NCBI GenBank assembly: GCA_900291925.1
Contig: UWYS01000004.1
Coordinates: forward strand, 1-64,000
DNA from: Thecaphora thlaspeos
Lineage: Eukaryota; Basidiomycota; Ustilaginomycetes; Urocystidales; Glomosporiaceae
Direction: 5' to 3'
Length of the DNA stretch: 64,000 nt
The notes under the pieces are model-generated. The model saw only the letters and a program-made list of their open reading frames with translations, was not told the DNA's origin and ran no database searches. Made by a program: the position numbers and the translations under genes. Of this stretch, positions 45,901 through 56,900 are shown piece by piece. Numbering within the stretch: position 1 is the stretch's first letter; every line of letters begins with the position of its first letter.

Positions 45901-46545
45901 CGTGGCTGATCTGCTGAATCATCGTGCCGACCAGCACGTCTTCGCCGACGTCGCAGAGCAGCGGCAGCGTCGTCGTCGTTGGCTGTTGCGACTGCCGCAA
46001 GATCGACTTGGCCAGCAGCGAGACGATGACGGCCTGCAGCCGGCGCAGCAGGTACGCCTCGCGGCGCGGGAAGCCGATGCAACCGAACAGGCTTGTCAGT
46101 ATGCTGAGCACCGTGATCTGGTCTGTCGCCTTCAACGCGGACGCCGACTGCGTCAGCGCCGACGAGGCGGCTGCGGCGATGTCGTGCCGCTTTACGCCCG
46201 AGAGCGCGCTGAAGCGAAGGAGCGTCCCGGGGCTGGGCCGCGTCTCGTCTGCCAGGCTGGGCGGAACGCCACCGTAGAGGAGCTGGTCGAAGCACTCGCC
46301 GTTCCAGCCCGCCGACGCCCAGACCGCCAGCAGGAAGCGCGCATACTGAATGCAAGCGCCGGCGTGGATCAGCGGGTGGGTGAAGTCACGCGGCGTCTCG
46401 TTGGTCACTGAGCGCGCCGGCTCCAGCAGGACGTGCGGCGGCGCCAGGCACTTGGCGTAGATGGCCAGCGCGAGCGAGTAGGCCTCGGCTATATCGCCCC
46501 ATGCCTGCCGCGCGTAGGGCCCGTCCCTGCCGCCGTCCCTGCCGC

Positions 46546-46584
<39 letters not shown>

Positions 46585-48100
46585 CCTTGTCCTTGTCCTT
46601 GCCGCTGGCCGCCGCTGCGGCGGCGATGCCCGTCGGCAGGTCGAAAGCGGGTGCCTTTTCTAGAACCTCGCCGCCCATCCGCGAAACAAGCACCTTGGCG
46701 ACGGCCCACCCTTCGAGCGCGCTGGCGTACCAGACTGCATCCTGCCCGCCTGCGAGAGCGCGCTCCTTACCCAGGTAGTTGAGCGAGGCCTCGTAGCCCT
46801 CGAGCGCGGCCCACAGGTCGCCAGACAACAGGCAGAAATCGGCCCGCACCTTGGCGAAGCGGCCAGACCCCGTCGGCCCCACGCCGCTGGTGCTGGACGT
46901 CTTCTTGCCCTTCTTTCCCGCGGAGACGGGCGAGAGGATGGTTCGCCTCTTTGCTGCGTCAGGGTTGGATGAGGAGGACGCGGACGAGAAGGATGCGGTG
47001 GCTAGAAAAAGGCCCATGTCCGGCTGCGAGCCGCCTCCTATCGCTGAGACGGGTCTAGAGCTAGCGGCGGAAGAAGGGCTGCCGCCGACGCCACCGCTGC
47101 TGCTGCCAAAGGAGCTGAAGAGGGCCGAAGCTCGGCTGGCGGCGGTGCTGATCGTAGAGGACGAGGCGCTGGTGACGGCCTGGAGGGCGGCCGAGGAGCC
47201 GGCGGTGGAGCTGGCGTGGCCGGGCGAGACGATACCGTCGAGCGTCTCGCGCGGCGTCTCGAGCGGCGTACCTTCGAGCGTCGATACGATGGCGTCGAGG
47301 CCGTCGAGAATTGAGGCGACGAGCTCGGCGACGAGCGTGCGGAGGTAGAAGTGAACATCCTTGGCGTCCTTGCGGACCGCGGGGAAGACGACGAGGCCAC
47401 CTGCGTTGCGGCCGGAGAAGCCGCCTTTGCTCGTCGCCTCGGACGCCATCGAGTTGGCTGAGGTCGACCTAGGCATCGTGCCGGCGCCCGGCCCTTCCCC
47501 CGCCGCTCCGGCTCCCAGCGTGGGTGCATCCTGAAGCGTCATAGCGTCGGGCGTCGGACCGCTGGAGGATGCTGCACCTTCTGCTGCCTCCATCATTGCC
47601 GCAACTTCCTGCACCGACGAGAGGTCGACAGTCGGTGGCCTGGTGGCGCCGTTGTCGAAGCCAAAGACGCGGTGGACGATTGCGTTGGGGTGGAGCTCCC
47701 TAAGGGCGCCAGGCGCACGTTCGAGCGCATCCCCGTCTGCGTGGGCGCCATAGGTGGTGAGGCCAAGCACGCCGAGCACCTGCCTATGGAGGTTAAATGG
47801 TGCGAGGAAGGAGTGCGCCGGGTCGGTGGCGGTGACGAATGAGAGGTGAACCTCGCCCACCTGCCTGAGAGGCGAGTCGTGTGCGGGCCACTTGCGGCTG
47901 GTGGCGCCGGGGAGCTGCTTGAGGCGGACGGTGTCAAAGTTGCGCATGTGCTGCGACCACAGGGCAAAGTCGGACTGGGAGACATCGCCTACGGGCGTGA
48001 GGAGGATGCGGATCTTTGCTGCGTCGGTGAAACTGGAGCCACCGGTGGGGCTGGGCGTGGGCGAGGCATAGTCGGTGATGGGGTCGGCATGGCGCGTCAT
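42992..48100 (-). CDS. TRS120: TRAPP complex subunit Trs120/TRAPPC9
   Basis: Subunit of TRAPPII, the Golgi vesicle-tethering complex and exchange factor for Rab11/Ypt31-type GTPases. The predicted protein is 1,702 residues from the ATG at 48100, in one uninterrupted exon. The N-terminus shows the family signature: RILLTPVGDVSQSDFALWSQ, then LRQVGEVHLSFVTA and FNLHRQVLGVLGLTTYG. The middle (roughly residues 500-860) holds the helical Trs120 region with AWGDIAEAYSLALAIYAKCL, and the C-terminal half is rich in beta-sandwich (ASPA-like) segments such as LEVMATLQNPFAIDLELESVK. Lineage-specific insertions include an Arg-Asp repeat (DRDRDRDRDRDG) from a GTCCCT hexamer repeat at about 46545-46600 and Ser/Gly-rich loops. 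It is longer than yeast Trs120 (about 1,290 residues), mostly because of these inserts. GA-rich microsatellite lies just upstream (48160-48232). Confidence 0.93.
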
Positions 48101-48200
48101 GCCATGCGGCTGCGGCGGTGGCGGCACAGACAGCGGCAGTAGCGAGGGGAAGAAGGATGGGAGAGGGAGAGGGAGAGAGAGAGAGAGGGAGAGAGAGAGG

Positions 48201-48231
<31 letters not shown>

Positions 48232-48993
48232 GTCGCTCGCTTGCTGGCCCGCCCTGCGCCCCTCTGTGTAATTGATGGCGGCCCGTGCGTACGCGCCACC
48301 ACCTCAGCTCCACGCCACCCGTGCGCCTCGCCACCCGTGCGTCTCGCCACCCGTGCGTCTCGCCCACTACGCTTCACCGCGCCGCACGCTCTACGTCGAG
48401 GGAAATCAGCAATTACATTCCGCCCTTCCGTTCGTCGGGGTATCGTTACTGTCGTCAGCAGCATCCATCCGCCACAGCAGTGTGTATATACATGAGGTTC
48501 CGGTTCTGTCTCTGTTCTCTCTAAGGTAGCAGGCCCAGCCCGCCATCGCTGCTGCCTGACGACTTTGAGCCACCGCAGCCACCGCCGCCACCGCTGCTGC
48601 CACCTCCTTCACCGCGACCTCCGCCGGCGGCGGCGGCGGCGAGAATCTTGGGGTCGTGCAGGGAGTCGACAGTGTCGAGGGGGAGTGCAGCGGTGCGCAG
48701 CGGTGCGCAGCATTTGACCTCATCCGACCTCTCGGAAGCAAAGCCAGAGAGGCAGAGGCCGGGCGCGTGGAGGTGCTTGCGTGACGACACAGACGCCGAG
48801 CAAGGGCCCGCTGGCATCTCGGCGTAGCTCGCGACCCCTTGGCTCCTCTGATCGCACCATCGTCGTCATGTATGCATGTGCCTTGCTCGTGCTCGCGAGA
48901 TCGGCAGGTCTGTAGTTCTGATGTTCGGTCTAAGTGTTCGTACTGTTACAGGGTTGTTGTTGTTGTATGGGGAAAACAAGGCGGGAGGGGGGA
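48101..48993. other. Spacer with Trs120 promoter and transporter 3' flank
   Basis: Near the Trs120 start there is a GA tract (48160-48232) and direct repeats of GCCACCCGTGCGTCTC (48315-48362). A minus-strand frame at 48521-48817 encodes a Gly/Ala/Ser-rich peptide of 98 residues with no motif and is not called. No RNA gene was recognised. Confidence 0.45.
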
Positions 48994-50715
48994 TCATGCG
49001 TCGTTCTGCTGAGTCGCACCGCTGCGGACCACATCCTTCCTCATCTTGGCGGCGTAGCGGGGGACATGTAGGACCGTGGGTGCCGCAAAGCACTCGTCGA
49101 TCAGTTCCAGGGACATCTCCGTCGTTTCCGGGTAGAGGAAGAAGATCGAGATAGGAATGCAAGCCGACACCGATCCGAAGACGAGGAAGTACCTCCACTC
49201 GATCGTCTCGATGGCCAGCGGCGTGACCATCTGAACGAGGAACTGGAAGACCCAGTGGTTGGCCACCGAGAGCGGCGTGAAGACGGAGCGCAGGTGGTTG
49301 GGCGAGAGCTCGGTGACGTAGACAAAGTTGGCGCCCAGGAAGCCGATGGGATAGACAAAGTTGAACAGGAACAGCAAGAGCGCCGTGAAGGCGTTGGCCG
49401 TCGTGTTGTCCGGCAGGCTGGCGGTTCCGGCGAGCGCAAACATGCAGACGGCCATGCCGGCGCCGCTGAACATCATGATGGGCCGTCGTCCGAAGCGGTC
49501 GATGGTCAGATAACCGACGAAACTCGCAAAAACCTTCCAGGTCAGGGCAGAGGCAGCCAGAATGCGCGAAACACTGTCGCTCTCGTGCATGTAGTTTGTA
49601 AAGAGGCTCGTTGAGAATACACTTAGCACGTTCCCACCGCAGGACTGCTGGTAAAACTGGACGAGGAGGCATAGAAAAAGGCGGTAGATGGCGCGGTTGG
49701 CATGGCGATGCTGCGGAGGGGCGGTGGCGGTGGCGGTGGCGGTGGCGGCCAAGCTGCTGTCGTCGCGCGAGCTGGATGCGTCGTTTTCCGAGATGTAGAG
49801 GTTTTCGCCGTCGGCGGTGCCGGCCTTTTCGTTCTTAGGCCCGCTGCCGCGGTTGGAGGCCTGATGGTGGATGGACTGGTAGATGCCCTCGAGCTCCTCG
49901 ATCAGGCGCGCGTCCGCCTCGGGCAGGTCTCGGAGGCGCGAGAGCTCGCGGGCGGCCTCGTGGTCGCGTCCCTTGAGCATGAGCCAGCGCGGCGACTCGG
50001 GGAAGAAGGGGAGCAGCGCGGCGACGGCGACCGAGAGCAGGATGGGCAGGGCAACGGGGACGCGCCATGTGGCGGTGCTGTTCTGGATGTGGTGGAAGCC
50101 AAAGTCGATCCAGGCGGCTAGCGCGTAGCCAAGCGCCATAAAGACGCCCGTGGTGATGACGAGCTGACCGCGGTTCCTTGTGGCCGAGCACTCTGCCTGC
50201 CAGGTGGGGACGGTGGCGCTGTAGAAGCCGATGCCCATGCCTAGCACGACGCGGCCGACGAGAAAGTGCGCCCAGGTGAAGGCGGTGCACTGGATAATCC
50301 CGCCGACGATGGAAGTGGCGGCGCCGACGTAGATGAAGGCCTTGCGCGAGATGGTGTCGTTGATGACGGATGTAAGGAGGGTGGTGACGAGGGCGCCCAG
50401 CGTGAAGACGGCGATGGTGAGGCCCTGGAGCGTGGCGTGGTGGGACTTGAGCTCGCCCGTGACGTGGACCGTATCGATCTCGGGGAAGGTGCGCATCCAC
50501 GAGCTGTCCGACGTGAGAGAGCCGACGCTGCAGAGAAAAGATGAGCGCAACGTCAGACCACCGTTGCCCTAGAAGATGCGGGAGAAGGCTGAGATGCGAT
50601 GCGCTGCCACCCACCCGGCCTGATTGTATCCGAAGGAGACAAAGGAGCATCCGAGGATGAGGAAGGTCTGGAGATTCTGGAGGGCAGGGCCCCGGGCGTT
50701 GAGGAGCGTGGGCAT
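48994..50715 (-). CDS. MFS sugar transporter (sugar porter family)
   Basis: Plasma-membrane hexose or disaccharide:proton symporter, about 544 residues. Two exons: 50715-50615 and 50527-48994, with an 87-base intron (GTGGGT donor, CTGCAG acceptor). The join gives CSFVSFGYNQAGVGSLTSD, matching the first membrane segment of fungal sugar porters. Twelve membrane segments are visible. Family signatures: GRVVLGMGIGFYSATVPTWQ in the N-half, PESPRWLMLKGR before the central loop, QFYQQSCGGNVLS in segment 7, DRFGRRP after segment 8 and PETTEMSLELID at the end of the C-half. The central loop carries a short Ala-Thr repeat (49715-49745). The ATG at 50715 was chosen for length typical of the family; an upstream in-frame ATG exists at 50859. 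Substrate not predictable. Confidence 0.93.
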
Positions 50716-51027
50716 GGCGGGCGGCTGTGAGTGCGAGTGAGGTGGGCGGTGCCAGCTAAAGAAGCGTGGGTGGACGAGGCCGCTGTAGAGGCGACGCTGC
50801 GTTGCGCCGTGAAGGGAGATGGTACGAGGGAGCAACGAGGCTGTACGAGGCAAACTCAAGCATGGGGGAGGGCAAAGGGGAGCGGGAAGGGAGCGGGGTA
50901 TTTACAGGGAGCTCGACATGGCGGGGCAACGGCGGCACGCGGGGCGACATTGCCAGCGAGGAGAGGACTTGGTACACTGAAGCAGCAGGTCACAGGTCAC
51001 AGGTCAGTCACCGGTAGGGCCGCACAC
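50716..51027. other. Spacer between sugar transporter and transposon
   Basis: About 310 bases with the transporter's promoter on the minus strand. A short direct repeat GTCACAGGTCACAGGTCAGTCA sits at about 50989-51010, immediately before the transposon end. CpG is common here, in contrast with the element that follows. No gene is seen. Confidence 0.5.
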
Positions 51028-51126
51028 AACGCCTTTCCCTGGGAATCCGGCCTCGCAATCTACTCGTCGGCCTTGCTCACCACCACCACCACCACCACCC
51101 TTGCTGTCACTGCTACACCACCTGCA
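51028..51126 (+). repeat. Left terminal inverted repeat of the transposon
   Basis: Starts AACGCCTTTCCCTGGGAAT and continues through ACTCGTCGGCCTTGCTCACC, a CAC triplet run and TGCTGTCACTGCTACACCA. It pairs with the right end with a few mismatches and a different CAC copy number. CpG dinucleotides survive in the outer 60 bases. Confidence 0.88.
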
Positions 51127-51227
51127 TTAAATCTTGCTCTCTGGAACAGCACAGCAGCACCTCTCTACTGCCAGCACCACCCTGTCTATGCACCTCTTGC
51201 TCTCCATCATAGGCCATGATGCTGCAG

Positions 51228-53092
51228 ATGGTCCTGCCAGCATACCAACAAGCAGTCAGGAACAAGGTGGTCAAGAATTGCCAGGCAAGCAACATTGCCA
51301 TGGCTCAGGTGCTTTGACATCTGTCCAAAGCAGTGTACAAGAGCTTGTCTGCAGCAGCCAAGGCCATTGGCATGCCAAAGTAAACACTGCAAGACTGCCA
51401 GCATGGCACCCTGCCAAAGACTGCTGCCCATGCAGCACAGCAGGCCCTCTCACCAGCCACCAAGGCTGCTCTTGCCACCCACATTGAGCACTGCACCAAT
51501 CAAGGCTTCCCCCTCACCCCAGCAATGGTCCAGAATTATGCTGGAACACTGCAATTGCCTGTAGAAACTGGTGGCCACTGTCAGGTAAGGGAGCTGGGCA
51601 AGAACTGGGTGCAGCACTACCTTGAGCACCACCCACAGCTCTGGATCAAGTACAACCAAGCTCTAGAGAATCAGCACATGGATGGTGCCTCATTCAACAA
51701 CCTCAACTGCTTCTATGCCAACTTTTCCTGCACCATCAGCCAGTACAACATTGCACAAGACCAGATCTACAACATGGACAAGACTGGCATCATCATGGGG
51801 TTCAGCAGACATCAGAAGGTCATTGTCCCAGTTAAGAAGAAGAAGAATGCCTTCCATGTCCATCCAGGCAACCATGAGTCCACCACTGTTGTTGAGTGCA
51901 TTGGCTCTAGCAGCCTCTTTCTTGACCTGCTCATGATCTGGAAAGGCACATAGCACCAGCTTGGAGATCACGGGGGGGGGGGGGGATGGAAGGACCAGGC
52001 CCCAACTGGCACTTTGCCATCTTGCCAAAGGGCTGGACAAGCAATGACTTGGTGCTTGAGTGGCTTCAACAGGTCTTTGAGCCACAAACCAAGCCAACTG
52101 GGGCTCAAGAGGGTGATTGGTGGCTGCTGCTCCTTGATAGGCATATCTTGCATGTCTCTGTTGACTTCTGCAACCAGTGCTGGAAGCACCACATTGTGCC
52201 AGTCTGCTTTCTGGCTCACACCACCCACATTATCCAGCCTCTTGATACCAGCATCTTTGGCCCCATCAAGGACAGCTATGGCTGTCAGGTTGCTGCTCTT
52301 GGTAGCACAAAGAAGGTTGACTGCATCTACTTTGCTTGGTTCTATGCTGAGGCCCACAGCAAGATCAAGGATGCTGCAGTATGCAAGGCCTTTTCAGATG
52401 TGGGTCTGATGGTGCCACCCTCCCCTGAGAAGGTCCTCTTGATGCTCTCTGGCTACAAGCCACCTTGCCAAGAGATGCTGCTGCCTGCTCAGGAGCCCTT
52501 CTTCAATACTCCAAGGAAGCCACAGCGCTTTGAAGCCCTCCTCAACAACTATAAGCACAGCACAAACAAGAGAGAGAGGAGCTGCATTTGCTGCAAGCTG
52601 CAGAAGGGGTTTGACAAGTTGTTCCATGGCTGCAAGCTAGTCCAAGAGAAGGAGCAATGCAGCAAGTCACCACTCAAGACAACCTTTGAGGTGGGCAACC
52701 ATTGCTACATCAGCAAGGACACCATGATCAGCTGAGCAACAGGAGAGCACCTGTGGGAAGAGAGGGTTGCAATGGACATTGCAGAGCAGCAGAGGAAGGA
52801 GGAACAAGAGTGAGCAGCCACCAAGAAGGCCAGCAAGGCAGATGCTGCAACACCAACAAAGAAGACGGCAAGGAAGGCAGCATCAAGCAAGGCAAAGGGC
52901 AAAGGCAAAGCGGCTGATGTTGCGCAACCACCCCCTCTAGCACCTGCTGAGCCTGCAGAGCCACTGCCAGCACCACCTCAACTTGCTGTTGATCCTGCTT
53001 CTGCTGGACCAAGCTCTCTTGCCTTGTATGACCCCTGGCTCCTCTTCCCCAACCCATCTGGCAGCAGTTCTGGACCAGACAAGCAAAGCTGA
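51228..53092 (+). pseudogene. Degenerate pogo/Fot1-type transposase (CENP-B HTH + DDE)
   Basis: A frame from the ATG at 51228 reads helix-turn-helix sequence (including SKAVYKSLSAAAKAIGMPK), then a CENP-B-like second HTH with GFPLTPAMVQNYA. The DDE catalytic domain follows: first Asp in YNMDKTGI, second in LLLLDRHILH, third in HIIQPLDTSIFGPIKDSY. The second motif normally reads DGHGSH, so it is altered here. The C-terminal tail is Lys/Ala/Pro-rich. The frame is broken by stops at 51315 (TGA), 51381 (TAA), 51951 (TAG), 52733 (TGA) and 52811 (TGA), and by a frame change at a G14 run (51972-51985). All three TGA codons sit where Arg would suit the context, consistent with CGA to TGA. No active transposase can be made from this copy. 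Confidence 0.88.
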
Positions 53093-53155
53093 GCATGTAC
53101 TATTTGGAGCAAGTGTTGAACTGATTGCAGTGCTTGTCTGGTGTGCTTGACAGAG

Positions 53156-53245
53156 TGCAGATGGTGTAGCAGTGACAGCAAGGGTGGTGGTGGTGAGGAA
53201 GGCCGACGAGTAAATTTTTCCGCCGGATTGCCAGGGAAATGCGTT
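53156..53245 (-). repeat. Right terminal inverted repeat of the transposon
   Basis: Read on the minus strand it begins AACGCATTTCCCTGGCAAT, then ACTCGTCGGCCTTCCTCACC, a shorter CAC run and TGCTGTCACTGCTACACCA, matching the left end. CpG is retained in the outer part only. Confidence 0.88.
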
Positions 53246-53989
53246 ACAACAGATACAACTTTCTGCATTCTGCCGGCGCTTCGGTTTGCTCCGCCCTGCA
53301 ACCACGGAAGCTTCCGTCTCGGCCGCGTCGCCGCGTCGCCGCGGGCCCGCTGCAGCGCTACAGTGCCACTACCGGCCGTGAGCGCGGGCCTGGGGACCTT
53401 TGTCAACACAAAGGCGCGCTCGTCCTGCTGCGCGTGAGGCCACAAGCGCCTAGCCCCGAGAGCAGACGGCGCACCGTGCGTAACTCTTGACCGTACCCTA
53501 TGTACCGCACCGCGCCGTACGCCCCCGGACATCTCCCGCCGCCGGCGCATCCGCACGGCTCAGGAGCTGCAACGAGAGTACAGTACCTGGAACTTAGCGT
53601 ACAGTGGCGTGACAAACTGCCTACCGTACGATAGCCTACGGTGTGTACATTACTGTACGTGCGGCACCTCGTACGGGCAAGACTGGCCGGGCCAATCAAA
53701 TCACACGCGTGTCAAAGCTTTCGCCTGCGCAAGACGGGATGGCACAAGGAGCACCCTCCGTCCCTCCAGCTCGTCCGGCTTCGTTTGCGGGGTGCGCTGC
53801 GTCTGGCCGTCCAGTCTCGGGCACCCTGAGCGGGTGGCTGCAACGTACGCCAACCCTCAAATACGGGTTCTGGCCAAGTAGCTAGCTAGAATTCGAGGAT
53901 CTGCAAAGTGTCATTTCAAAACGCTAAGCAATGTTAATGGCCGGTGAGTTGCTACTCCTCTCCCTGCCTCGGCCTTGTCCTCCCTGACG
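53246..53989. other. Spacer between transposon and DNMT5, with a GTAC cluster
   Basis: This 744-base gap is CpG-rich again and has no convincing gene. Ten copies of the palindrome GTAC lie within 182 bases (starts at 53493, 53502, 53517, 53578, 53583, 53599, 53626, 53645, 53655 and 53671), where about one is expected. The DNMT5 gene ends at its right edge, so this is its 3' flank. Confidence 0.6.
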
Positions 53990-56900
53990 CTACTCGTCGT
54001 CGTCGAGTGCGATCGGCTCGACGGCCGAACCACGTCCTTTCGTTGCCCGGGCTACCTTGCGGCGTGGCTTGCTGCGCGGCTTGGTCTCCTCCTCCTCCTC
54101 CTCCTCTCGCTCGTCGCTCCCGTCGTCTCTCGAGCGCTTCGCCTTGCTTGCCGCGTTGACGTCGCGCAGCACGAGCGTTCCGCCGGCCGCCTCGTCGAAA
54201 CGCGCATGAAGCTCGTCGACGGCGAGTGTAATCTTCTCCCGCCGCTCTATCGTCTCCTGATCGATTGTCTCCATCGCAATGAATCGCCACACGTACACCT
54301 TCTTCGTCTGTCCGTATCGAACGCACCTTCCGATAGCCTGCGTCATCGTCGCGTCGTACTGCTGCTGCTCCTGCTTGAGCAACGGTCCGACAAAGATGAC
54401 GTGGTTTGCTACCGTCAAGTTGCTTCCTGCCGCGCTCTCGTCGTCGACGTTGAGCAGCAACACCCGAGCTCCATGCTCGTCTTGGTACGCTTCGAGGAGC
54501 GAGCTGCGTCGTGACGCCGTTCCCGTCAGCTGTACGAAGCTCACCCCGTACGCCGCCAGCGCCTCGGCCACCGTCGCTGTCAGCGTCTCGAATTGAACAA
54601 AGACGAGCGCGCGTTCCTCCTTGGGCAGCCGCTTCACCAGGCTGCACAGCAGCGCCAGCTTCGTCCCGTACCGCGTCGCCGCGCCGTCGTCCTCGGCGCC
54701 CAGCGAAGACGCATGCACCACCGACGTCGGTTTTGCCAGCGCCGCGCATCCTCCCGTCGGACACTGGCCGATGTAGGCTTCGCGCACGATGCACTCCCGA
54801 CAGCCGCTGTGGCCGCACGTCGAGCTGATCGCGATCGCCTCGAGCGGCAGTCGCTGCCCCCGGTGCGCGCACGCCGACGAGGGACAGACGACGTTGACCT
54901 CGACGCCCTCGAGGTGGGCGCGCTGGCAGTCGCGGATCGCCGTAAAGAAGCGCAGCGCATTGATGCGTCCCACGAGCTCGTTGCGCAGCCGCGTCAGCTG
55001 GTGCACCATGGCGCGCAGGTGGTACTCCTCGCCCCATGCCAGGTCCTTGGCGCTGAGCTTCTTCTTGCCCTCGCCGTCGTCGCCGCCCTTCTCGGCAGCC
55101 GCGCGCTCCTTTTCGCGCCGCTTGAGCGCAGCCTGGAGCGCGGCCTTGGGCGCCCCATGCCCACCGAAACGGCGTTTGGCCGCCCCGCTCGTGATGCTCG
55201 CCATCGTGCAGTCGGCCTTCTGGAGGATCTCGCGCACCATCTCCTTGGACTCGCCGTCGCCCCACGACGCATTGAGCGCGTTACGGACAAAGTCGCGGAA
55301 GAATTGGCGGTTCTCGTCGCGGAAGCCAAAGTGGTGTAGGACGAGGAGGTGCTGCTCGAGCGCCAGCGGCAGCTCGCGCTCCAGTTGGAGCTTGCAGTCC
55401 TGCAGCTGCTTCTTGCGCTCGCGCACGATGTACTCACACGCCTTGATCGCATTGTTGACGCCCTTGATCTTGGTCAGGTCGACGCCGGCAAAGTCGTCGT
55501 ACACCGAGGCCCGCTTCAGCAGCGCCTCCTCGGGCGACGCGCTGTTGCCGAGCGTCTCGATCAGCCTACGGTCGCGGTGGCTCATCTCGAGGTTAGGATC
55601 GCCCTTTTTGCTGCCAACCTTCTTGGCGGCAGTGGCGGCGGCAGCCTTGCCCTTCTTCTGCTTCGTGCCGCCGATGTCGTCCGAATTCTCCTCCTCGTCG
55701 TCGTCCAAGAAATCGTCGGTGGTGGCCTTCTTCTTCGTCGCTGCTGCTGCTGATGCGGCGGCGGCGGCGGCGATTGTCGAGGTGCCGCGCGCCTTGCCCT
55801 TGCCCTTGAACATCTTGCGCTGGTGGCGCAGGTCCAGGTTCTCGATGGCGTGCGCCAGCTCGAGGTAGAGGGCCGACTCGGCGGCGGGCAGGCGTATGGG
55901 CTTGATCAGCTGCTCACTCGGCAGCTCGCCGATCTCGGGCTCGTTGCTGCGGACGTAGGCGTCGAGGAAACGCTGCGCCACCTGCTGGCGACGATGGTGC
56001 CAGGCGGGAGAGTGCATCTCGCGGAAGTTGTTGAACTTCTCGGCCGCAGTTCGGTTCTTTTCGCGCGCGCGGCGCACCGAGTCCTTGAGCGTGTCGGCGT
56101 CGTCGTCGACACCGAGGTGAAGATTGAGGAAGACGGCGATGCTCTTGACGTCGCTAAAGTCGGCCGTCGGCGGCGTGCCGGAGAGGATCCACTTGGCGCG
56201 CGCCTGGAGACTGGTGACGCCCGAGAGCGTCCGGTCGGCCGCCTCGGCGATGTAGTGGAACTCGTCGACGACGACGCGGTTCCACATGAACATCTCGAGC
56301 GGCGGGCACTTCATCCGGCGCCAGTCCTTGCGCACCGACGCCGATCCCAGCCCCCACGGATCGGGCTCGGCCTTACCCTTGGTCTGGAAGTCCTTGTGCA
56401 GTTTGAAAGCGGCGTCGTCGTCATCGTCGTCGCTGCCCGCCTCCTTCTTGGCCTTGCCGCCGTGGGCGTCGGCGTACGCCTGGCCGATCAGTCGGCCGCG
56501 CGCCTTGTGGCTCGTCATGTGGGAGTTGTCAAAGTCAGCCCGGTTGCGGATCGACTCGGCCAGCTTTCGGACGCCGCTGCCTTCTCCCTCGCCATCGTTG
56601 GTGGCGGTCAGATCCTTGACGCGGTTGCGCAGCGCCGCGAGCGAGCGCTTGAGCGCCGCGTTGAAGAAGCGGCCGGGCCGGTTCGGCAGCGGGTTGACGG
56701 CGGCGACGCGCGCGAGCGCCTCCCAGTACGTGTCGCTCTTGTAGACGGTGACCGACATGATGATGATGTCGGCCTCGAGGACGTCGCGGACGGAGAGCTT
56801 GTTGAGCTCGAGCTTCGAGGTGATGACGGGTACGGCGAGCTTGTTACCGCAGAACTTGCCCACCTCCTTCTCCCACTGCTTGCACAGGTGACCCGGGACG

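Larger units (their letters stand above)
51028..53245 (+). mobile_element. pogo/Fot1-like DNA transposon, inactivated and CpG-depleted
   Basis: A 2.2 kb class II element bounded by imperfect terminal inverted repeats of about 90-99 bases (51028-51126 and 53156-53245), enclosing a single transposase-like frame. The interior from about 51085 to 53195 contains only five CpG dinucleotides by my reading, while flanking host DNA has many per 60 bases; TpG and CpA are abundant. A clear TA target duplication is not visible at the ends as I place them; the two bases outside each end read AC. The element lies between a sugar transporter gene and the DNMT5 gene. Confidence 0.9.

Noticed and set aside
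48521..48817. A 98-codon minus-strand Gly/Ala-rich frame
   Set aside because: Composition follows GCC/GGC repeats, no conserved motif, and no splice-linked partner was found.
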